A stretch of DNA of 64,000 nt. It comes from Rothia sp. (in: high G+C Gram-positive bacteria). GTDB taxonomy: Bacteria > Actinomycetota > Actinomycetes > Actinomycetales > Micrococcaceae. The translations under genes and the position numbers were made by a program. The DNA is taken from positions 124,001 to 188,000 of the forward strand of contig JAUMWB010000001.1 in the NCBI GenBank assembly GCA_030529845.1. The letters run 5' to 3'. The number at the start of each line of letters is the position of its first letter. Within the stretch, counting starts at the first letter, position 1. This document shows, piece by piece, positions 1-8,594 of this stretch. Below the pieces are notes generated by a model. The model had not been told where the DNA came from. It did no database searches and was given only the letters and a program-made list of their open reading frames with translations.

Positions 1-41
1 CGCCCCTGACGCTAAGAACCTACCGGTTCAAAGCAGAATAT

Positions 42-425
42 TTAGATCTGGGGGTACTGCATGAAAACAGCGATAGCGATATTGATCAGAGCCAGGCCAC
101 CAACAGTGTGGGCCAGGGCAATATTCTTGCCGTTTTCGGGAGTGCCCAGGGCGCGAGCAGCTTTGTACTTCTTCTGACCCATGAAAGCAGCGACAGCAAT
201 AACCAGGGCGATGACCATCTTGATGCCGATCATCATGTGGTTCAGAGTCATGTTTTCTGACATCTGGATGAAGTAGAGGGCAAAACCGGTCACGACCTGA
301 AGAAGAGCTGCGTGGAACTGACCGGGCAGGACGATGCCCTGCTTAAAGGTCCCCAGCCAGAGACCGAAAACCATTGCTGCACCAATGATGTGCAAGAAAA
401 GAAGGATTGAAAATGCGATAGCCAT
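42..425 (-). CDS. Small integral membrane protein, function unknown
   Basis: A 127-residue protein that is almost entirely hydrophobic, with about four predicted membrane segments near residues 3-22, 37-53, 64-82 and 103-123. Polar loops carry His and Met residues (NHMM near the middle). No catalytic motif is visible. It is the last gene on the minus strand before the window edge and stands apart from the sucB-lpdA-pepA block, with a hairpin terminator between it and sucB. Similar four-helix proteins in actinobacteria are simply annotated as hypothetical membrane proteins. A heme- or copper-handling role is possible from the fold type but is not shown here. Confidence 0.75.
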   Translation of the reverse strand: MAIAFSILLFLHIIGAAMVFGLWLGTFKQGIVLPGQFHAALLQVVTGFALYFIQMSENMTLNHMMIGIKMVIALVIAVAAFMGQKKYKAARALGTPENGKNIALAHTVGGLALINIAIAVFMQYPQI

Positions 426-507
426 GATAACAAGTCTACGTAATACCTGTTTATTTAGCGACAGTTTGCCACCAAAACTAGTGTGGGAGTGCCCACGCCA
501 AGAAAAG

Positions 508-549
508 GGAGAAAGTAAAGTGCCCCGATAGCACTTGCTAGCGGGGCAC
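508..549 (-). terminator. Terminator of the sucB transcript
   Basis: Inverted repeat with GTGCCCCG (520-527) pairing with CGGGGCAC (542-549), plus an inner 4-bp TAGC/GCTA stem. Read on the minus strand it follows the sucB stop and runs into a T-rich stretch (TTTACTTTCT), as expected of an intrinsic terminator. Confidence 0.7.
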
Positions 550-584
550 CTGAGAACCTAGCTCACAGAACTAAGGCTCGCGGC

Positions 585-2282
585 TTAGAGACCAACCTCA
601 GCTTCAAAGGCTGCTTCTTCAAGACGCTGCTTGAGGAAGGCCAGGAAGCGGCCGGCGTCCGCACCGTCTACAACGCGGTGGTCGTAGGTCAGTGAGAAGT
701 AAGCCAGTGAACGGATAGCGATAACATCGTTACCTTCGGCATCCTGGATAACAGCAGGACGCTTGTTGGTGGAACCGATGCCCAGGATCGCTACGTTGGG
801 CTGGTTGATGATCGGGGTGAAGAAGACACCGCCGGTCTGACCGGTGGAGGAGATGGTGAAGGTGGAACCTGACAGTTCCTCGGGGCCGACCTGGCCGTCG
901 CGGGCACGCTTGGCAACGTCGTTGATCTTCTTGGCGATACCTGCGATGTTGAGATCGCCGGCGTCCTTGACAACGGGAACCAGCAGGCCCTTGGGGGTGT
1001 CAACTGCCAGGCCGATGTTCTCGGAGCCGTGGTAGGTGATTTCCTTGAAGTCATCGCTCATGGATGAGTTGAACTGGGGGAACTGCTGCAGAGCTTCGGT
1101 GACTGCCTTGGTGAAGAAGGGCAGGAAGGTCAGCTTGGTACCCTCACGAGCCTCGAAACCGGCCTTAGCCTTGTTGCGCAGGGCAACCAGGCGAGTCAGG
1201 TCGATTTCCTGAACAGTGGTCAGCTGAGCTGAAACTGCCAGGGACTCAACCATGCGCTTAGCAACGGTCTGGCGGATGCGGGGAGCCTTTTCGGTGGTGC
1301 CACGCTTAGAAGAAGCAGCAGCCTTGGGGGCTTCCTTCTTGGCAGGAGCCGCAGTTGCGGGAGCTTCAGCAGCGGGTGCTGACGCTACGGGAGCAGCGCC
1401 CTTCTTGGCTTCAGCGGCGGCCAGGACGTCCTGCTTGCGGATACGACCGCCGACACCGGTGCCCTTGATGGTGGACAGGTCGATGCCTTCCTGCTTGGCC
1501 AGCTTGCGCACCAGGGGAGTGACGTAGGCTTCGCCGTTGTCGCCGGAGGGCAGTTCAACAGCGGGAGCTTCAGCAGCTTCGTCGGTTGAAGAAACAGCAG
1601 GTGCTTCCTCTTCCTTCTTTTCTTCAGCTGCGGGGGCTTCTTCCTTCTTCTCTTCTGCGGGGGCAGAAGCGGCTGCGGCGTCACCGATGATAGCCAGAAC
1701 CTGGCCTACCTCGGCGTCCTCATCTTCCTGAATGCGGATTTCGAGCAGGGTACCGGCTACGGGTGAGGGAACCTCGGTATCAACCTTGTCGGTGGAAACC
1801 TCAACGAGGGGCTCGTCAACAGCTACCTCTTCGCCAACTTCCTTGAGCCAGCGGGTGATGGTGCCTTCGGTGACGGATTCGCCAAGTGCAGGCAGGGTAA
1901 CCTCGGTGCCAGAAGCTGAACCTGAGGACGCGGGAGCGGCAGTGGGTGCCTCTTCCTTCTTTTCCTCAGCTGCGGGAGCTTCTTCCTTCTCTTCAGCCTT
2001 GGGGGCCTCTTCGGCGGGCGCATCGTCAGAGGAACCTGCACCGGAGCCATCGCCAATAATGATGAGGGGAGCGCCGACCTCGACGTCCTCGTCCTCTTCA
2101 ACGAGAATCTTCTCAACAACACCGGCTACGGGTGAGGGAACCTCGGTGTCAACCTTGTCGGTGGAAACCTCAACGATGGGCTGGTCAACCTCAACGGTTT
2201 CGCCAACCTCAACGAGCCAGCGGGTAACGGTACCCTCGGTTACGGATTCGCCCAGTGCGGGCAGTTCTACGGTGGTGGACAT
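585..2282 (-). CDS. sucB: Dihydrolipoamide succinyltransferase/acyltransferase (E2 component)
   Basis: E2 core of a 2-oxo acid dehydrogenase complex, moving the acyl group from lipoamide to CoA. The protein has 565 residues. Two lipoyl domains (about 1-78 and 127-205) each carry the lipoylated lysine in a TDKVDTEVPSP motif (first Lys at 43). They are followed by Ala/Pro/Glu-rich linkers, a peripheral subunit-binding domain (about 250-290) and the catalytic domain (about 335-565) with the DHRVVDG active-site motif near the C-terminus. In actinobacteria this two-lipoyl type commonly serves both pyruvate and 2-oxoglutarate dehydrogenase, so the substrate is inferred. It lies 97 bp downstream of lpdA, which encodes the E3 partner. 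The ATG start is preceded by an AAGGAGAG-type ribosome site. Confidence 0.95.
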   Translation of the reverse strand: MSTTVELPALGESVTEGTVTRWLVEVGETVEVDQPIVEVSTDKVDTEVPSPVAGVVEKILVEEDEDVEVGAPLIIIGDGSGAGSSDDAPAEEAPKAEEKEEAPAAEEKKEEAPTAAPASSGSASGTEVTLPALGESVTEGTITRWLKEVGEEVAVDEPLVEVSTDKVDTEVPSPVAGTLLEIRIQEDEDAEVGQVLAIIGDAAAASAPAEEKKEEAPAAEEKKEEEAPAVSSTDEAAEAPAVELPSGDNGEAYVTPLVRKLAKQEGIDLSTIKGTGVGGRIRKQDVLAAAEAKKGAAPVASAPAAEAPATAAPAKKEAPKAAASSKRGTTEKAPRIRQTVAKRMVESLAVSAQLTTVQEIDLTRLVALRNKAKAGFEAREGTKLTFLPFFTKAVTEALQQFPQFNSSMSDDFKEITYHGSENIGLAVDTPKGLLVPVVKDAGDLNIAGIAKKINDVAKRARDGQVGPEELSGSTFTISSTGQTGGVFFTPIINQPNVAILGIGSTNKRPAVIQDAEGNDVIAIRSLAYFSLTYDHRVVDGADAGRFLAFLKQRLEEAAFEAEVGL

Positions 2283-2379
2283 AGTCCTTCGTGCTCTCCT
2301 TGTGAGTGATAAAAATCTGTGGGGTAGGCGCCGGCTATAACCAGCGGTGACGGCCAGCGCCTACCGCAGGGGGCTTTGC

Positions 2380-3756
2380 TTAGCCGTGCAGGGGGGCGCC
2401 TGCCAGAGCCATTGCAGCTTCACCCAGTGATTCGTTCTGGGTGGGGTGGGCGTGGATGAACTGGGCGACGTCCTCGGGGAAGGCCTCCCAGACAACCCAC
2501 ATCTGGGCCTCACCGATCTGCTCGCCCATGCGCTTACCAACGGCGTGAACACCGATGATGGGGCCGTTCTTTTCGCGAACAACCTTGACCAGACCGCCGG
2601 TGCCCAGGATGGAGGACTTGCCGTTACCGGCCAGGTTGTACTCGGCAACCTCAACGTTTTCCTTACCGAACTTCTCTTCAGCCTTGGGCTGGGAGTAGCC
2701 GATGGAAGCGATTTCAGGCTCGCAGAAGGTGACCTTGGGGATGTTGATGTCTTCAACGACCTGGGGGTTGAGGCCAGCGATTTCTTCGGCAACGAAGCGA
2801 CCCTGCTGGTAGCCGCGGTGAGCCAGCTGGACACCGGGGACGATGTCACCGATGGCGTAGATGTTACCGACACCGGTGTGCAGACGCTCGTTGGTGATGA
2901 CAAAGCCGCGGTCCATGGTCAGGCCCTGCTCGTCGTAGCCGAAGCCCTCGGTGTTGGGGCCACGGCCCACAGCTACGAGAACGATGTCAGCTTCGAATAC
3001 GGTGCCGTCTTCAAGGGTGACCTTGGCGCCGTTGGCGTCCTGCTCAACGGTCTTGAAGAACTTGCCCAGTGAGGACTTGATGCCGCGCTTCTTGAACTCG
3101 CGCTCGACGACCTTGATGATGGAGGGGTCTTCGTTGGGGACCAGGTGGGGCAGGCCCTCGATGATGGTCACCTCAACACCCATGGAGTTCCACATGGATG
3201 CGAACTCGGAGCCGATGACGCCGCCGCCCAGAACGATTGCGCTCTTGGGCAGGTAGTCCATCTGCAGGGCTTCGGTGGAGGTGAGGACGCGGTCGCGAAT
3301 CTCGATACCGAAGGTCTTGGAGACAGAACCTGAGGCCAGGATGATGTGCTTGCCCTTGTATTCGGTGCCAGCGACGGTGATGGTGTCCTTGCCGGTGAGC
3401 TTGCCTTCACCCTCAATGATGGTGACCTTCTTCATCTTAAGAAGGCCGGTCAGGCCCTTGAACTTGCCGGCGACGATGCCGTCCTTGTAGTCACGAACCT
3501 TAGCCATGTCGATGGACTCGAGGGTGGTGTTTACGCCGTACTTTGAAGCGTGCTGAGCCTCGGATGCGAGTTCAGCAGCGTGCAGGTAAGCCTTGGTGGG
3601 AATGCAACCGGTGTGCAGGCAGGTGCCGCCCAGGTTGCTCTTTTCGATGAGACCTACGGTGAAGCCCAGCTGTACTGCGCGTAGAGCTGCGGAGTAACCG
3701 GCGCTACCGCCACCGAGGATAAGGATATCGAATTCTGTTGTTGCCGAATCGGCCAC
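2380..3756 (-). CDS. lpdA: Dihydrolipoyl dehydrogenase (E3)
   Basis: FAD- and NAD-dependent disulfide oxidoreductase that re-oxidises the lipoyl arms of the E2 protein. An N-terminal GGGSAGY FAD motif is followed by the redox-active pair in GGTCLHTGCIPTK, then an internal GGGVIGSE NAD-binding motif. A C-terminal HAHPTQNE segment supplies the catalytic His and Glu. An upstream ATG at 3774 gives 464 residues, but AAGGGAGC sits 6-7 bp before a GTG at 3756, so I place the start there (458 residues), which also puts the FAD motif at the usual distance from the N-terminus. It lies between pepA and sucB on the same strand and is probably co-transcribed with sucB. Confidence 0.95.
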   Translation of the reverse strand: MADSATTEFDILILGGGSAGYSAALRAVQLGFTVGLIEKSNLGGTCLHTGCIPTKAYLHAAELASEAQHASKYGVNTTLESIDMAKVRDYKDGIVAGKFKGLTGLLKMKKVTIIEGEGKLTGKDTITVAGTEYKGKHIILASGSVSKTFGIEIRDRVLTSTEALQMDYLPKSAIVLGGGVIGSEFASMWNSMGVEVTIIEGLPHLVPNEDPSIIKVVEREFKKRGIKSSLGKFFKTVEQDANGAKVTLEDGTVFEADIVLVAVGRGPNTEGFGYDEQGLTMDRGFVITNERLHTGVGNIYAIGDIVPGVQLAHRGYQQGRFVAEEIAGLNPQVVEDINIPKVTFCEPEIASIGYSQPKAEEKFGKENVEVAEYNLAGNGKSSILGTGGLVKVVREKNGPIIGVHAVGKRMGEQIGEAQMWVVWEAFPEDVAQFIHAHPTQNESLGEAAMALAGAPLHG

Positions 3757-3837
3757 GTTGACGCTCCCTTGCATGGGTCGCGGAGGCGTAAGCCCCCTTA
3801 TGTACTGTCGTTTTCTAGCTTATCCCTTGAACGCGTC

Positions 3838-3864
3838 CACCTGCCACTATTGGCAGGTGTTTTG
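3838..3864. terminator. Hairpin between pepA and lpdA
   Basis: Perfect 9-bp inverted repeat CACCTGCCA/TGGCAGGTG with a CTAT loop. The T-rich tail (TTTTGTT) lies on the plus-strand side, which is the wrong side for ending pepA, so it may instead be an attenuator or a block to antisense transcription. Confidence 0.45.
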
Positions 3865-3953
3865 TTACTCGGGTGGGCATGATTACACCCCGTTACCCGC
3901 TAGAACACAGGCAACAGGGTGTCATCGTAAAAGTTCTCTGGAAAACAACCGGC

Positions 3954-5468
3954 TTAGGCGTAGGCCTCGATGAACTTGATCAGGGTTGCGATAGAGTGGC
4001 CGGTTCCCTCCTTGGGAGTGTAGCCGTAGGGGCCTTCCTCGTTGAATGAGGGGCCCGCGAAATCAAGGTGGGCCCAGGGAATCTTGGCTCCGTCCTTCTC
4101 TCCCACAAACTCTTCAAGGAACTGGCCTGCTACCAGCATGCCGCCGTAGCGGGAGCCAATGTTCTGCAGGTCAGCCACGGGGGACTTGAGGCTCTTGCGC
4201 AGGTGTTCGGGCATGGGCATGGGCCAGTAGTCTTCACCGGCTTCGGTGGCTGCATCGACAACCTGCTGGCGCACGGTATCGTTGCCCATGACCGCTGCGG
4301 TGCGCACGCCCAGAGCCACCAGCTGGGCGCCGGTGAGGGTTGCGATGTCGAGCAGGACGTCGGGTTCACTCTCGGAGGCCAGGGCCAGACCGTCGGCCAT
4401 AACCAGGCGGCCTTCGGCGTCGGTGTTCATGACCTCTACGGTGTGGCCGCTGCGCATGGTGAGCACGTCCTCGGGGCGAATCGAGTTGCCACCGGGCATA
4501 TTTTCGGCCAGGCAGAGGTAGCCGTGGACGGCAACCGGCAGCTTGAGTTCGGAGGCTGCTGCCACAACGTTAAGGACGGTCGCCGCACCCGCCATATCGG
4601 ACTTCATGGTGGTCATGGAGCCAGCAGGCTTCAGAGAGATGCCGCCGGTGTCAAAGGTGATGCCCTTACCCACGATAGCGACGGTCTTTTCGGCATTATC
4701 AGGGGTGTATTTGACCTCTACCAAGCGGGGCTTACGTTCTGACCCCTGGCCAACACCAGCGATACCACCGAAGCCTTCGGTGACCAGCTCATCGTAGTCC
4801 CAGACCTTAGTTTCAATCTTCTCAAGGCCTTCTACTCGAGCTAGAGCACGCTCTGCAAAAGTCTCGGGGTAGAGGTGGGAGGGAGGAGTATTGACCAGGC
4901 GACGGGTGTGGTCAACGGCCTCACCCAGAATCAGAGCGCGGGTGAGAGCCCCTTCTGTTTCAGCGGGGGTGAGATCACTGACAATCAGTACCTCAGCAAC
5001 AGGAGCCTTAACCGAATCGGCGGTCTTAGCGCGCAGCTGAGTATCGGCAAAGGCGCCATAGGCAGCGCCCTCAGCCAGAGCAGCAACATCTTCTACAGAC
5101 TCTGCACCCAGAGCCAGAGCAACAGTTTCAACACCGGCAAGCTGGCGGACGGCTGAGCCTGCTGCGTAGCGCAGGGCAAGACGGTTGGCGGCTGCATTCT
5201 CTTTCTGTGCGCCCAGGCCGATGAGGGCAACTACATCAGCACCAGCTTCGTCAAAGCCGGGAAGTCGGACGAGCTCGTCCTGCCCACCGCTGACTCCCAA
5301 ATCCTCCAAAATAGCCTCAAGGCCCTCGGCTGTTTCGGCGTCGAGGGGGCTGCTGGCCAGCGAGGGGCCTTCCTTGCCGGAATAAACGCCGAGTACCAGC
5401 ACGTCGGCTTCGAGGGCCTCAAGGTCGGGGGGCGTTACAGAGAATGACAGGTCGTGAGAATCGCTCAC
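3954..5468 (-). CDS. pepA: Leucyl aminopeptidase (M17 family)
   Basis: Cytosolic dinuclear-metal aminopeptidase that removes N-terminal residues from peptides, 504 residues as usual for the family. The C-terminal catalytic half contains VGKGITFDTGGISLKP with the metal-binding Lys and Asp, and the family signature NTDAEGRL with its Asp/Glu ligands and catalytic Arg. The N-terminal half is the variable macro-like domain. The start is GTG at 5468, preceded by GAAGGGAG. A plausible promoter lies 60-90 bp upstream. pepA is transcribed divergently from the PAC2 gene. Another role of PepA in some bacteria is DNA binding (XerCD cofactor, carAB repressor); nothing here tests that. Confidence 0.95.
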   Translation of the reverse strand: MSDSHDLSFSVTPPDLEALEADVLVLGVYSGKEGPSLASSPLDAETAEGLEAILEDLGVSGGQDELVRLPGFDEAGADVVALIGLGAQKENAAANRLALRYAAGSAVRQLAGVETVALALGAESVEDVAALAEGAAYGAFADTQLRAKTADSVKAPVAEVLIVSDLTPAETEGALTRALILGEAVDHTRRLVNTPPSHLYPETFAERALARVEGLEKIETKVWDYDELVTEGFGGIAGVGQGSERKPRLVEVKYTPDNAEKTVAIVGKGITFDTGGISLKPAGSMTTMKSDMAGAATVLNVVAAASELKLPVAVHGYLCLAENMPGGNSIRPEDVLTMRSGHTVEVMNTDAEGRLVMADGLALASESEPDVLLDIATLTGAQLVALGVRTAAVMGNDTVRQQVVDAATEAGEDYWPMPMPEHLRKSLKSPVADLQNIGSRYGGMLVAGQFLEEFVGEKDGAKIPWAHLDFAGPSFNEEGPYGYTPKEGTGHSIATLIKFIEAYA

Positions 5469-5529
5469 AGGTTTCTCCCTTCACAACAGAAATAAGAGGG
5501 GCGGGCATAGATAGGTGACCGCGCTATCG

Positions 5530-5559
5530 TGTATAAGCGTAGGCCAAAACCGCGGCCAA
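5530..5559 (-). promoter_or_regulatory. Candidate pepA promoter
   Basis: Minus-strand TTGGCC (5559-5554) and TATACA (5535-5530) are separated by 18 bp and sit about 60 bp upstream of the pepA GTG. It matches a SigA-type promoter moderately well; prediction only. Confidence 0.4.
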
Positions 5560-5619
5560 ATGTAACCTGTACAACGTTGATGAGCCTAAATAACCCCAGA
5601 GCGAACAGCAAAAGATGCC

Positions 5620-5666
5620 GGGGCTAGAGTTTAAGCCCCACTGGGAATAGCTCTGCATATTCCCAG
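5620..5666. repeat. Two inverted repeats upstream of the PAC2 gene
   Basis: First, GGGGCT (5620-5625) and AGCCCC (5634-5639). Second, a perfect 9-bp pair CTGGGAATA (5641-5649) and TATTCCCAG (5658-5666) with an 8-bp centre. The second lies just upstream of a TACACT -10-like element (5689-5694), where a transcription factor operator would be expected. Confidence 0.5.
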
Positions 5667-5760
5667 CGTTATACCCGCGACATTAGGCTACACTGTGCCC
5701 ATACCCTGGAGTACTATAGAGACTCACAGAAGACGGGAACTAAAGAAGGGGGCTAAGAAG

Positions 5761-6726
5761 ATGACGCAGGAAGATCGGCTGTATATCGCTCATGCCGGGG
5801 CGTTTGAAAACAATCGGCTGCGAGGTTTGCCCCTCGTCATTGCTCTCTCCCATCCACAGGACGCTGGTGGAACCGCCGGGCACCTCGGTGAAGTGCTCTT
5901 GCGCGAACTTGAGAATGTGCCGGTCATCGAGTTTGACGCTGACCGCCTGCACGATTACCGTTCCCGTAAGCCCCGCATTACTTTCAAAAAGGACCACTAC
6001 ACTAATCCGGTCCTCCCTGAGCTCAAGCTGTATGCGGTAGAAGACCGCCTGGGCAAGCCTTTCTTACTCCTTACTGGCGCTGAGCCTGATTTGTTATGGC
6101 AGCGGTTTACGGCAGATGTTGTTGATATCGCCCAACGTCTTGAGGTCTCGGTGGCGCTGACGGTGACTGGTTTCCCCATGCCGGTACCACACACCCGTCC
6201 TATTCCTGTCACCGCTCACGGGTCCCGGAAGGATCTGACGGTCGGTATTTCTTCTTTCCAGCCCGAGGCTCTGGTTCCCGGTTCGGTGTCGAGCCTGTTG
6301 GAGGTGCGCCTGACCGAGGCCGGTATTGGAACGGCCGGATTTGCGGTGAACGTGCCCCAGTATCTTTCGGAGTCGGAGCTACCTCAAACAGCCCTGGTAG
6401 CCATGGAACACCTATCGCTGGCAGCCAAGCTGAGCCTGCCCTCGGATCGCCTGCGTGAGCTCTCCGAGAATGTTCAGCTACAGATTGACGAGCAGGCGAG
6501 TGCTAGCCCTGAAATTCAGATGATGATTCAGAGGCTCGAAGAGTCCTACGACGCCAATGCGGCCCAGGGCTTTGGTAGCCTGCCCCTTTCCCAACGCGCA
6601 GCTGGCAAGGTGCCGAGCCGGGATGAAATTGGGGATGAAGTTGAGGCGTTTTTGGCTCAGCTTGATCACCGGACCCGGGAAGCGGACGAGGACGGCCCCC
6701 GTGGGCTTGGGCCATCCCTCTCCTAG
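5761..6726 (+). CDS. PAC2 family protein (proteasome-assembly-chaperone-like)
   Basis: A 321-residue member of the actinobacterial PAC2 family (proteins related to archaeal and eukaryotic proteasome assembly chaperone 2). The N-terminal half shows the Rossmann-like pattern of the fold: LPLVIALSHPQDAGG, then VIEFDADRLHDYRSRKP, then LLTGAEPDLLW. The C-terminal about 80 residues are helical and charged. The frame is open from 5695, but that codon overlaps the probable -10 region; the ATG at 5761 follows a GGGGGC/AAGAAG stretch and begins the conserved part. It is divergent from pepA and upstream of the DUF4192 and sigA genes, an order common in relatives. Its molecular function is not established. 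Confidence 0.85.
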   Translation: MTQEDRLYIAHAGAFENNRLRGLPLVIALSHPQDAGGTAGHLGEVLLRELENVPVIEFDADRLHDYRSRKPRITFKKDHYTNPVLPELKLYAVEDRLGKPFLLLTGAEPDLLWQRFTADVVDIAQRLEVSVALTVTGFPMPVPHTRPIPVTAHGSRKDLTVGISSFQPEALVPGSVSSLLEVRLTEAGIGTAGFAVNVPQYLSESELPQTALVAMEHLSLAAKLSLPSDRLRELSENVQLQIDEQASASPEIQMMIQRLEESYDANAAQGFGSLPLSQRAAGKVPSRDEIGDEVEAFLAQLDHRTREADEDGPRGLGPSLS

Positions 6727-6764
6727 ACTGTGAGAAGTGGTGAGCCGTGCTTGTGGAAATCTGC

Positions 6765-6791
6765 CTGTGACCTGTCATAAGCGCGTCACAG
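6765..6791. repeat. Inverted repeat between PAC2 and DUF4192 genes
   Basis: Perfect 7-bp arms CTGTGAC (6765-6771) and GTCACAG (6785-6791) separated by 13 bp. There is no T-tract directly after it, so an operator is as likely as a terminator for the PAC2 gene that ends at 6726. Confidence 0.4.
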
Positions 6792-6938
6792 CTGCACCGC
6801 AGTTAGGTATTTTTTAGGCGGTTAGTACGATGAAAAGCTCCTTTGATGTGGGCGGGCGTCGGAGTTCCAGCGGGTCGGAAGCATCCACAGGTTTACTTGA
6901 GCTAGCATGAGGCCCTGCCTTCTACCAGCCTGGTGGGT

Positions 6939-8348
6939 ATGACAGAGATTTATCCCACTCCACACCAAGAACCCGTCACTGTTCATCTCAGCTCGGAGCG
7001 CGACGTCCTTGCCCTTGCCTTGCACCTTCTAGGGTATTGGCCTGAAAAGTCCATTATGGTTCTGGCCCTGAGCAGCGGGGGAGTAGGGCCACTCTTGCGG
7101 GTTGACATGCCTGACATGTCGGATGTTGCCCCGGATGACTTCCTCACCTATATTTTCGATGCCTTCCCTACCCACACACCCGAGGGGGAGCTGATCACCA
7201 GTGTATTTTTGCTCCTCTTTGCATCTGGCGCGGCCTCCGGAAAGGTGGATATCTCTGTAGAGAGAACCTTTCTAGAAACAGCTCAGCGCTACGCTGAGCT
7301 AGCGTCAGCTCATGCAACCCAACATGGGGTAATCCTACTGGACGTGCTGGCGGTGGGGCAGGAAGCCTACTGGGCGGTGAACCCCGAAGAGGGGAAGCTA
7401 TCACCTGCGGGCTTTCTAGAAGAGGTCGTGACAAGCCCTCTGTACACTGAACTGGTTGCTCATGGATCCTGTGTTGCAAGAGATTCCCATCAAGCACATG
7501 AGTTTAAGAACCATGCTGTTGTGGATACTTCGGACCCTGAAGAGCAAGAATACTGGCGGGTTTATTCAGAGGCCTCTAGTGCTCTCTACCTGAAGGAGAA
7601 GCAGGAAGAACGGCCCCATGAGGCTCAGCAAATTTCCGGTGAACTGGAGCTGTGGGAGCGCGCTATAGATGCTGTGGCGTCCCTCTTAGATGGCTCACAC
7701 CGTCGCAACGGTACGGGTGAGCAGACACTAGCTGACTCCATACGTGGAGCGGTGATTCCCGATGCTGCTGGTTTTCTCATTGCGTCTCTCGATAGCTTTG
7801 CTACCCTCCAGCTCGTGATTTTTCAGGCCTGCCGTGACCTCAAAGGCTCTTTAGCAGCCTTGAGCGCTTTAGAAAGTGGTGGCGAAGAGCTAGGGCTAAG
7901 CTCCTGCTCGCAAGGTAATCGAGTATTGCCCTTGCCATCAACTCTTCATAGATACGGGCTGGAGCACCTGAGCCAGTCCGGAAGACCTGCACAGCATCAG
8001 GAAGAAAGGGTGGAGGGCTACCTTAAGGAACTAGCCGAAACTCTCTTTGGTCTGGCGGTAGAACCGCCGAACTGGAAGCGGCTCGAAGCCCTGGAATATC
8101 TAGGTGCTGTGCTGGAAGCTTCAGCTACCGGTAAAGCTGAGGTGGCCCTTATTGCCGCACAGGCCTGGCTCAAATGGTTGCGGGGGAACTCTACACAAGC
8201 CGTCCACCTACTGGAGGCCATCGACAGTACCTACTGTGACGGGGTTTCTTTACCTCTGCACTATCTCTTGAACGTCAGTGCTTTCCCTGCCTGGCTCACC
8301 CTGCCCGGGGGCGCCCCGGAGCCCTACGTGACCAAGAACAGCAGATAA
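6939..8348 (+). CDS. DUF4192 domain protein
   Basis: A 469-residue cytoplasmic protein that opens with the features of the actinobacterial DUF4192 family: an LSSERDVLALALHLLGYWPEKS segment followed by beta strands such as IMVLAL and a conserved LLRVDMPD. The middle is less conserved and the C-terminal third is helical with tetratricopeptide-like Ala/Leu spacing (about 370-440). No catalytic residues are recognisable and the family has no proven function. An upstream GTG (6933) is in frame, but ATG at 6939 with GGTGGG just before it is preferred. It lies upstream of sigA on the same strand but is separated from it by about 245 bp, so probably has its own transcript. Confidence 0.85.
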   Translation: MTEIYPTPHQEPVTVHLSSERDVLALALHLLGYWPEKSIMVLALSSGGVGPLLRVDMPDMSDVAPDDFLTYIFDAFPTHTPEGELITSVFLLLFASGAASGKVDISVERTFLETAQRYAELASAHATQHGVILLDVLAVGQEAYWAVNPEEGKLSPAGFLEEVVTSPLYTELVAHGSCVARDSHQAHEFKNHAVVDTSDPEEQEYWRVYSEASSALYLKEKQEERPHEAQQISGELELWERAIDAVASLLDGSHRRNGTGEQTLADSIRGAVIPDAAGFLIASLDSFATLQLVIFQACRDLKGSLAALSALESGGEELGLSSCSQGNRVLPLPSTLHRYGLEHLSQSGRPAQHQEERVEGYLKELAETLFGLAVEPPNWKRLEALEYLGAVLEASATGKAEVALIAAQAWLKWLRGNSTQAVHLLEAIDSTYCDGVSLPLHYLLNVSAFPAWLTLPGGAPEPYVTKNSR

Positions 8349-8594
8349 GCGGCCGTGCCTGCTTCGCCAGAAAACCTAAAACATGTCATACTTGACTATT
8401 GACCCCGCTCAAAGTGTCTCTCAAACACTGCATTTCATCATCGGGAATAGATGCCTCCACCCGGGCGTTATACTCACCGATAGATACACCTGAAACTGTA
8501 GTGTGCGAATCGATCACTTGACAGGGTCTTAGGTGTTTTGACCGCGAACACCGCATCACACTCGCTACGGTCAACTAGCTCAGAAAGGTTTTCT
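8349..8594 (+). promoter_or_regulatory. sigA upstream region with candidate promoters
   Basis: This gap of about 245 bp contains a TATACT hexamer (8469-8474) that fits a -10 box, and a TTGACA hexamer (8518-8523) that fits a -35 box but lacks a convincing partner. AGAAAGG (8582-8588) is the ribosome site for sigA. The exact promoter cannot be assigned by eye. Confidence 0.4.

Noticed and set aside
1252-2340. Long plus-strand open frames opposite sucB
   Set aside because: Ser/Thr/Ala-biased translations without ribosome sites; they are antisense shadows of the repetitive E2 gene.
2446-3072. A 208-residue plus-strand frame opposite lpdA
   Set aside because: The minus-strand frame encodes a clear LpdA with all motifs; the plus frame has no recognisable domain.
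4068-4742. A 224-residue plus-strand frame opposite pepA
   Set aside because: Shadow of the M17 peptidase; Gly/His-rich composition typical of antisense of GC-rich coding DNA.
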